NCBI GenBank assembly: GCA_938036625.1
Contig: CALHQH010000029.1
Coordinates: 1 to 9,736 of the forward strand
Length of the DNA stretch: 9,736 bases
Reading direction: 5' to 3'
Source: an uncultured Candidatus Saccharibacteria bacterium
Lineage (GTDB): Bacteria > Patescibacteriota > Saccharimonadia > Saccharimonadales > Saccharimonadaceae
A program made the translations under genes and the position numbers. Of the stretch, positions 5,267-9,736 are shown one piece after another (the first letter of the stretch is position 1; every line of letters begins with the position of its first letter). The notes under the pieces are model-generated. The model did not search any database. It had not been told where the DNA came from and worked only from the letters and a program-made list of their open reading frames with translations.

Positions 5267-6907
5267 GTGTCGCCATACGCTACCAATAGCCAAACCAGTA
5301 CTGTCGTGCGAGTCAGCAGCGTTGTCTTTCCGCTCCTACTTTTCGCGTATAGCAAACTCCTCGGTCTTGATGCAATGCAGCGCATTCCCGGGGCAGGTGA
5401 ATGGTCTTTCTATGCGGCGGCCAGCGCTTGGCTTGCTCTTGGTCTCTACACCTGTTTCCGCTCATCGCAGACGAATAAGCAGCGAGCATGGCAGCTGGTC
5501 TTGTATCATGGGCTGGCTTCGAGCTATCTGCTCAGTATCTCTGGCGTAGCAGTGCCGTTCACCTGTGCGTGGTCGTTGTTTATGCTGGCAGCTTTTGCTT
5601 ATGCTGGCTTTTCTGGGTGGCTGCTCAGTGCACTCGTGCTTTTTATTACAGCAGCACTTGATGCGTTTTGGCTCACCCCACAGAGTATCGTTGATATTAC
5701 CACAACAACATTGGTGGCCTTTATGCTTGGTGTGGTCATTGTTGCTCTTGCATATCGCCACAATCTCTACCGCTCGGCACTGCACACCAGTCGCGAGGCA
5801 ATGACCTTGCAGCACGATCGGCTTCTGACGATTATCAACAATCTCGCGACCGCTATTATCGCAACCGACCAGCAAGGCACTATCCAACTCTACAACGCTG
5901 CAACGCTCGATTTGCTTGATACCAACACAAGCCCGCATAGCAAGCCAATCGATACCATCCTTCCACTGCGCAATAGCGCCAAGCAGCCAGTCTATCTCAC
6001 CCAGCTGCTCCACGCTGCAACTGTTACACAAACGCGCGATGATGTGTGGATGGAAGTATCGGGTGAGATGCTCCGCCTGAGCATCATATTTTCTCCAATA
6101 CGTGCGCTCAATACAATGAGTGGTTCAAGCGATGGCTACGTCCTCATCTTACGCGACATCACGAAAGAAAAGTCGCTTGAAGAAGAGCGCGATGAGTTCA
6201 TCAGTGTGGTGAGCCATGAGCTTCGCACTCCCTTGACGGCGGCCGAGGGGGCACTGAGCAATATTCAGCTTATGCTCCACCGGCGCGATATGCCGCAGCA
6301 CACACTCAAAGACCACCTTGATGCAGCCCACGAGCAAGTCGTTTTCTTAGCCAAGATGGTCAATGACCTCAGTACTCTTGCACAAGCCGAGCGTGGCGCT
6401 GCCGACATGCCAGAGCTACTTAATGTCCGTACACTTATGGACGATCTCTACCATCAATATCGCCCTCAGGCTACCAACAGGCAGCTCACCCTCACGCTCG
6501 AGACATCGCCGCGGCTGGGCTACGTCGTGGCGAGCTCACTATATGTGCGTGAACTCATCCAAAATTTCCTCTCCAACGCCCTTAAATATACCAAAGAAGG
6601 AGAGATCCACCTCAGTGCGCGCAAGAAGGGTAATCGCATTATCATCGCTGTGCGCGACACTGGTATTGGCATTAGCAAGAGCGACCAAGCACACATCCTC
6701 GAACGCTTCTGGCGCAGCGAAGACTACCGCACTCGCGAAACTGGCGGCACTGGCCTTGGTCTCTACATTGCAGCCAAACTCGCACGCAAGCTCGGCACAC
6801 GCATTGAGTTTACCAGCCAGCTTAATCACGGCTCGACCTTCTTCTTCGCACTGCCAGCAGCACGACACGCAGCAACGGACGACAAACATAAACATGAGGA
6901 ATCTTAG
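5267..6907 (+). CDS. Orphan membrane sensor histidine kinase with PAS-like domain
   Basis: A 546-residue protein. The N-terminus has about six membrane segments (roughly 16-34, 45-64, 75-94, 97-115, 117-136, 143-163) with almost no extracytoplasmic loop. A PAS-like domain follows (about 181-300; LLTIINNLATAIIATDQQGTIQLYN, then GYVLILRDITKEKSLEEERDEF). The HisKA H-box VVSHELRTP has the phospho-acceptor His317. The ATPase has its N-box (LIQNFLSNALKY, Asn437), G1 (DTGIG, 464-468), F-box (ERFWR) and G2 (GGTGLG, 493-498), so it looks fully active. No response regulator lies next to it, so its partner is elsewhere. The frame extends to TTG 5231, but that codon lies in the -35; GTG 5267 is chosen because the -10 box ends 6 nt before it. 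The ligand is unknown; sensing of the membrane state is plausible from the multi-helix sensor. Confidence 0.92.
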   Translation: MSPYATNSQTSTVVRVSSVVFPLLLFAYSKLLGLDAMQRIPGAGEWSFYAAASAWLALGLYTCFRSSQTNKQRAWQLVLYHGLASSYLLSISGVAVPFTCAWSLFMLAAFAYAGFSGWLLSALVLFITAALDAFWLTPQSIVDITTTTLVAFMLGVVIVALAYRHNLYRSALHTSREAMTLQHDRLLTIINNLATAIIATDQQGTIQLYNAATLDLLDTNTSPHSKPIDTILPLRNSAKQPVYLTQLLHAATVTQTRDDVWMEVSGEMLRLSIIFSPIRALNTMSGSSDGYVLILRDITKEKSLEEERDEFISVVSHELRTPLTAAEGALSNIQLMLHRRDMPQHTLKDHLDAAHEQVVFLAKMVNDLSTLAQAERGAADMPELLNVRTLMDDLYHQYRPQATNRQLTLTLETSPRLGYVVASSLYVRELIQNFLSNALKYTKEGEIHLSARKKGNRIIIAVRDTGIGISKSDQAHILERFWRSEDYRTRETGGTGLGLYIAAKLARKLGTRIEFTSQLNHGSTFFFALPAARHAATDDKHKHEES

Positions 6908-7035
6908 CGGCACTCCCTAGAGAATTTTGGCTTGGTGGATATTGTCTTAGTATCATTTATCTCCTGCTGAGCCATATAACGGTGGTAGTAATATGGATAT
7001 TAATGCAGAAAATATAGTTTCGAGGCTTTCATCTC

Positions 7036-7065
7036 TTGACAACCCTCACTGCAGCGCGCTACACT
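7036..7065 (+). promoter_or_regulatory. Promoter of secE-nusG
   Basis: TTGACA (7036-7041) and TACACT (7060-7065) are 18 nt apart, predicting a start near 7072. A second TTGACA (7071-7076), 16 nt before TATTAA (7093-7098), could be a weaker downstream promoter. The 207 nt between the kinase stop and secE otherwise hold only an imperfect CCATAT/ATATGG inverted repeat at 6972-6996; no kinase terminator was recognised. Confidence 0.75.
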
Positions 7066-7075
7066 AGAGCTTGAC

Positions 7076-7093
7076 AGCCTGCAAAGACAGGCT
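7076..7093 (+). promoter_or_regulatory. Stem-loop in the secE leader
   Basis: AGCCTG (7076-7081) pairs perfectly with CAGGCT (7088-7093) around CAAAGA. It falls at the very 5' end of the predicted secE mRNA and ends 9 nt before the GGGGAG ribosome site. It has no T tract, so it is not a terminator; it may stabilise the mRNA or be a protein or ribosome regulatory site. Confidence 0.45.
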
Positions 7094-7114
7094 ATTAAAT
7101 TTGGGGAGTATGCT

Positions 7115-7474
7115 GTGGCGAAACCAAGCAAAAAATCATCAACCAACCGCGTGACGCGCATCACAGCGCAAGACACCACGCCCACCAAAACCAAAACGTC
7201 AAAAGAAAAGACAACCTCTGTGGCACCAGCCAAAACTGAGGCCAAAAAACAAAAGGCAACCAAGCCAAAGCGTCAGCACCGTGGCCCATTCTCGGCGATT
7301 CGCAATTACTTTGCTGGAGCTTGGTATGAGCTACGCATGGTGCGTTGGCCCGATCGCGCTACGACATGGAAGATGTCTGGCGCGCTGCTCGGCTTTATTG
7401 CAGTGTTTAGCGCAACGCTTTTGCTGCTCGACGCTGCATTTAAATATCTATTTCAAATTATCCTGGGGAGGTAG
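7115..7474 (+). CDS. secE: Preprotein translocase subunit SecE, with long basic N-terminal extension
   Basis: A 119-residue protein, single-membrane-span type. The conserved amphipathic helix and following segment YELRMVRWPDRATTWKMS (residues 71-88) precede one membrane helix (about 89-108) and a short C-terminus. SecE clamps SecY in the Sec translocon. The first 57 residues are Lys/Thr/Ala-rich and probably disordered, which is unusual for the single-span form of about 60-70 residues. It starts at GTG 7115, with GGGGAG at 7103-7108 spaced 6 nt. Its stop codon overlaps the nusG ribosome site, which indicates coupled translation. Confidence 0.93.
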   Translation: MAKPSKKSSTNRVTRITAQDTTPTKTKTSKEKTTSVAPAKTEAKKQKATKPKRQHRGPFSAIRNYFAGAWYELRMVRWPDRATTWKMSGALLGFIAVFSATLLLLDAAFKYLFQIILGR

Positions 7475-7477
7475 ACA

Positions 7478-8023
7478 ATGACAAAAAAACGCTATGACAG
7501 CACACGGCAATGGTATGCTATCCACACCTACAGTGGCTACGAAGAGAAGGTAGCCGATAGCATCCGCCAGCGCATTCAGGCCGTTGATATGGCTGACAAA
7601 ATCTTCGATGCAATCGTCCCTAAGGAAAAGCAGATCCAGATCAAAAATGGCAAGCGCAAAGTCGTTGAGGTCAAGATTTTCCAGGGTTATGTCTTGGTCG
7701 AGATGAAGCTCACCGACGAGACATGGTACATTGTACGCAATACACCTGGCGTCACAGGCTTTGTGGGGAGCGGCACCGAGCCAACCCCTGTAAGCGAGGC
7801 TGAGATCAAGAAAATCAAGAAGCGCATGGGCGTGGAAGACCCCAAGCATCAGATTGACTTTAGCGAAGGGGAAGTGGTCAGTATCATTGATGGGCCATTC
7901 AAAGACTTTGATGGCACCGTGAGTGAGATCGACACCACCAAGGGCAAGCTCAAAGTGATGGTGAGTATGTTTGGCCGCGACACGCCAGTTGAACTTGATG
8001 CGCTGCAGGTCAAGAAGGTGTAA
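7478..8023 (+). CDS. nusG: Transcription termination/antitermination protein NusG
   Basis: A 181-residue protein of standard length. The NGN domain (about 10-103) has WYAIHTYSGYEEKVADSI, the FQGYVLVEM core and the WYIVRNTPGVTGFVG signature. The C-terminal KOW domain (about 128-181) has FSEGEVVSIIDGPFKDFDGTVSEID. NusG binds the RNA polymerase clamp to promote elongation and couples transcription to Rho or to ribosomal protein S10. GGGGAGGT at 7465-7472, inside the secE end, sits 5 nt before the ATG. It is co-transcribed with secE; rplK downstream has its own promoter. Confidence 0.97.
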   Translation: MTKKRYDSTRQWYAIHTYSGYEEKVADSIRQRIQAVDMADKIFDAIVPKEKQIQIKNGKRKVVEVKIFQGYVLVEMKLTDETWYIVRNTPGVTGFVGSGTEPTPVSEAEIKKIKKRMGVEDPKHQIDFSEGEVVSIIDGPFKDFDGTVSEIDTTKGKLKVMVSMFGRDTPVELDALQVKKV

Positions 8024-8037
8024 GCCTCGCACGCGGT

Positions 8038-8066
8038 TTGCATTTGCATAGGCGATCCACTATAAT
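8038..8066 (+). promoter_or_regulatory. Promoter of rplK
   Basis: TTGCAT (8038-8043) and a perfect TATAAT (8061-8066) are 17 nt apart, 15 nt after the nusG stop. The start is expected near 8073, leaving a leader of about 44 nt. No terminator separates nusG from it, so read-through from secE-nusG is also likely. Confidence 0.78.
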
Positions 8067-8079
8067 AGCAACGTTACGC

Positions 8080-8103
8080 ACTCAATACCAGTAGTAATTG
8101 AGT
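8080..8103 (+). promoter_or_regulatory. Stem-loop next to the rplK Shine-Dalgarno
   Basis: ACTCAAT (8080-8086) pairs perfectly with ATTGAGT (8097-8103) around a 10-nt loop. The 3' arm directly abuts the Shine-Dalgarno AAAAGGA (8104-8110). Its position suits translational control of L11, as known for L1-regulated rplK leaders in other bacteria, but I see no clear resemblance to the L1 target in 23S rRNA. Confidence 0.45.
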
Positions 8104-8116
8104 AAAAGGAAATATA

Positions 8117-8542
8117 ATGGCAAAAAAAGTTATCGGCAACCTGAAGCTTCGTATTCCGGCTGGCCGTGCCACCGCTGGGCCTCCCGTTGGTAGCACACTT
8201 GGTCAGTGGGGTTTGAATATGATGGACTTCATCAACCCATTCAACGACGCCACCAAGGCAGACATGGGCAAGGACGTCATCGTCCATATCCAAGTGTTTG
8301 AGGACCGCACCTTTGCATGGCGCAGCCTCGGCCAGCCCGTAGATGATATGATCCGGGCCGCGATCGGCATCAAGAAGGGTAGTAGCAAGCCACACAGCGA
8401 CAAGGTTGGGACGATCACCCGAGCGCAGCTTGAGGAGATCGCTCAAGCAAAAATGGAGCAACTCAACGCCATCAGTCTCGAAGGAGCTATCAAGACAGTG
8501 GCGGGTACTGCTCGCAGCATGGGCGTGGAAGTTACTGACTAA
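8117..8542 (+). CDS. rplK: 50S ribosomal protein uL11
   Basis: A 141-residue protein, standard length, binding 23S rRNA at the GTPase-associated centre. The N-terminal motif PAGRATAGPPVGSTLGQWGLN (two short proline-rich runs, residues 14-34) and the C-terminal GTARSMGVEV signature are intact. The segment between the two domains, usually KTPPA-like, reads LGQPVDD (71-77), so that linker has diverged. AAAAGGA at 8104-8110 is 6 nt before the ATG. In most bacteria rplA (L1) follows directly; here a strong terminator comes 16 nt after the stop and an unrelated gene follows. Confidence 0.97.
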   Translation: MAKKVIGNLKLRIPAGRATAGPPVGSTLGQWGLNMMDFINPFNDATKADMGKDVIVHIQVFEDRTFAWRSLGQPVDDMIRAAIGIKKGSSKPHSDKVGTITRAQLEEIAQAKMEQLNAISLEGAIKTVAGTARSMGVEVTD

Positions 8543-8558
8543 TCCGCTCGGCACACAT

Positions 8559-8590
8559 CAAAAATACCTCTGCACGCAGAGGTATTTTTG
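8559..8590. terminator. Rho-independent terminator of rplK (symmetrical)
   Basis: A perfect 14-bp stem (arms 8559-8572 and 8577-8590) closes the 4-nt loop CACG. The core CCTCTG/CAGAGG is flanked by A5 on the left and T5 on the right, so it can work in both directions. The AAAAATACCTC...GAGGT layout resembles the terminator behind tRNA-Trp (3570-3593). Confidence 0.92.
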
Positions 8591-8597
8591 GTATAAA

Positions 8598-8627
8598 TTG
8601 ACATATTTTGCAATAGTAGTTTACAAT
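8598..8627 (+). promoter_or_regulatory. Promoter giving a leaderless mRNA for the four-cysteine protein
   Basis: TTGACA (8598-8603) and TACAAT (8622-8627) are 18 nt apart, and the -10 ends 6 nt before ATG 8634. There is no Shine-Dalgarno. It has the same hexamers and spacing as the promoter at 296-325. Confidence 0.82.
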
Positions 8628-8633
8628 AACAGT

Positions 8634-9173
8634 ATGCGTAAACTCCTTCTCGACAAAATCTCTATACCAATCCTTATTCTTGGCGTGTTCGTCGTTGCTG
8701 CGATTGGCTGGTGGCTGTATGAGGGGACGATTGGTAGCTTCACAACGACGATCTTCTATAATCGCTTTGATCACGATGCAATTCGCCATATGGATGTGAG
8801 CTATCAGTCGGGGTATGCCACGAAGGCCTGGGATGGAAAGGACGGCCTTATTATTGGCACTATCACAGACAAAGCAACGCGCGATCGCTTGCTGAGCATG
8901 CAGCCATTTACGAATTGTCCGCATGGGTGTTCGGGGTGGTATCATTACGGAGACAATCTCCCTCACCCTGAGTCGATATTTCGAGACACCGCTATCCTTG
9001 GCAACCATACTATTCCACCAAAGAAGTTTCGTGATCAAGCTCGAGCAGCCATCAGCAGTGACAACCGCTGCGTGGCACGCTATTCGTCGAGCCATCGCAC
9101 CAACGATGTATTTTGCTTTTCACCAAGCAGCGGGGCGTTTGTCTATGAGTTTGCTGAAATGAGTGGAATGTAA
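8634..9173 (+). CDS. Membrane-anchored extracytoplasmic protein of unknown function with four cysteines
   Basis: A 179-residue protein I do not recognise. MRKLLLDK is followed by a hydrophobic segment (about 9-28) ending WWLYEG. This is a signal anchor or an uncleaved signal peptide; no lipobox is present. The rest is soluble, with FYNRFDHDAIRH, a central NCPHGCSGWYHYGDN and a Gly/Ser-rich end. The cysteines at 95, 99, 146 and 161 are likely to form two disulfides outside the cytoplasm. The part with LGNHTIPPKKFRDQARAAISSDNRCVARY resembles no domain I can name. The frame is open back to 8406 within rplK, but the promoter ending at 8627 and the membrane segment place the start at ATG 8634. It is probably translated from a leaderless mRNA; no terminator was seen before the next gene. 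Confidence 0.78.
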   Translation: MRKLLLDKISIPILILGVFVVAAIGWWLYEGTIGSFTTTIFYNRFDHDAIRHMDVSYQSGYATKAWDGKDGLIIGTITDKATRDRLLSMQPFTNCPHGCSGWYHYGDNLPHPESIFRDTAILGNHTIPPKKFRDQARAAISSDNRCVARYSSSHRTNDVFCFSPSSGAFVYEFAEMSGM

Positions 9174-9281
9174 AGAGTGGTGCACTAATACCAGTGACGA
9201 AGAAAGAGGACAGTAATACGACACCCGAGAATATAGTCACCTTCGGATTAAGAAGATTATTATAGCACAAGAGGAAAAATC

Positions 9282-9736
9282 ATGAGCACATCATCCACCC
9301 GCGTCCAGCAACCACAAAATATGCCAGTGCGCCGCACTAAGCAGATGGTACGGCTATGGCTAATCTTTGTCATTGTTGCGCTGATATCAGAGGCAATATC
9401 ATATATAATCAATTACCCTACAGCTCACTACACACGAATAGATCCAGTTTGGGCAGCGACCATAATCTTCGGTATGGATGCAGCCTGCTTTGCAGCTGGT
9501 GTGCTATGGCTTGGCCGTGGTAGTAGGCCTATTTCGTGCGTGATCTATGGCTCAGCAGCATTCTTGATGGGCGCATGTGCCTTCCAAATTGGGCACAAAT
9601 TCATTCCTGCCTCAGCAGCCATAGCATTGGGCTTCCTTATTGCAGTGCTTGCCACTATTCCTCGCTTTCATGTGCGACATTACAAGCAGGTAGAGATAAC
9701 TATGAGTGTATTGATTATCGTTGGCGCACTTGGGCT
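9282..9736 (+). CDS. Multi-spanning membrane protein of unknown function, 3' end outside the window
   Basis: The frame is open from ATG 9282 to the window end, giving at least 151 residues. After a 23-residue polar N-terminus (MSTSSTRVQQ...) there are four hydrophobic segments (about 25-44, 57-77, 83-103, 108-127) and the start of a fifth (141 on). Short loops carry basic residues (RRTKQMVR, LGRGSRP, PRFHVRHYKQ), which suggests the N-terminus is inside. No motif identifies a function. AAGAGG at 9269-9274 is 7 nt before the ATG, and TATTAT at 9258-9263 is a possible -10 without a good -35. The 108 nt before it hold nothing else recognisable. Confidence 0.75.
   Translation, partial: MSTSSTRVQQPQNMPVRRTKQMVRLWLIFVIVALISEAISYIINYPTAHYTRIDPVWAATIIFGMDAACFAAGVLWLGRGSRPISCVIYGSAAFLMGACAFQIGHKFIPASAAIALGFLIAVLATIPRFHVRHYKQVEITMSVLIIVGALG

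Noticed and set aside
5462..6031. 189-codon minus-strand ORF inside the histidine kinase gene
   Set aside because: Antisense shadow of a well-supported gene, with Cys/His-rich composition typical of such frames.
8060..9095. Minus-strand ORFs opposite rplK and the four-cysteine gene
   Set aside because: They are antisense to supported genes, and the larger cross the bidirectional terminator; no promoter or ribosome site was seen.
1..9736. UGA recoding as in Gracilibacteria or Absconditabacteria
   Set aside because: The recognised proteins have full family lengths under the standard code, and no family continues past a UGA.
1..9736. CRISPR arrays, insertion sequences, integrases or riboswitches
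   Set aside because: No regularly spaced repeats, terminal inverted repeats with transposase, or known riboswitch cores were recognised on either strand.

Overview
The window looks like a piece of a Patescibacteria/CPR chromosome, most likely Candidatus Saccharibacteria (TM7). The evidence is indirect: small densely packed genes, a cysteine-free bL33, several short lineage-specific membrane or secreted proteins, -10 boxes placed 6-7 nt before start codons, and an L11 gene without L1 behind it. No reading frame needs UGA read as an amino acid, so the recoded CPR lineages (Gracilibacteria, Absconditabacteria) are unlikely. The taxonomic call is inference and rests on no marker search.

Layout. 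Positions 1-53 hold the 5' part of a minus-strand tRNA-Thr(GGU), cut by the window edge. After an intergenic stretch with a strong TTGACA-18-TACAAT promoter comes a 585-residue membrane protein. It has the layout of a hyaluronan-synthase/NodC-type GT2 glycosyltransferase but has lost every catalytic motif I could line up by eye, and it carries a LysM-like C-terminal domain. rpmG (bL33) follows with its own extended -10 promoter and a terminator. A minus-strand block holds tRNA-Trp(CCA), a small terminator or attenuator, and an unrecognised 248-residue protein. The plus strand then carries a P-loop kinase-like gene, a YgjP/DUF45-type zinc metallopeptidase, an orphan membrane histidine kinase, and the secE-nusG pair. 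rplK follows under its own promoter and ends at a long perfect terminator hairpin. A four-cysteine membrane-anchored protein and the start of a multi-spanning membrane protein, cut by the window end, close the window.

How it fits together. rpmG, tRNA-Trp, secE, nusG and rplK is the order of a widespread ancestral bacterial cluster. Here the order survives, but the cluster is opened up by inserted genes, the tRNA is inverted, and rplA is missing from its usual place. secE/nusG supply protein export and transcription elongation; rpmG/rplK are ribosomal. The inserted genes are mostly envelope or signalling genes.

Regulatory pattern. Three genes (3806, 5267, 8634) have a good -10 box ending 6 or 7 nt before the start codon and no Shine-Dalgarno, so their mRNAs are probably leaderless. 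The housekeeping genes secE, nusG and rplK and the operon-internal metallopeptidase gene have clear Shine-Dalgarno sites; secE and rplK also have hairpins just upstream of theirs. No CRISPR array, insertion sequence, integrase or phage gene was seen. I found no convincing new defence or mobile system; the most unusual items are the apparently dead glycosyltransferase-LysM fusion and the leaderless promoter architecture.
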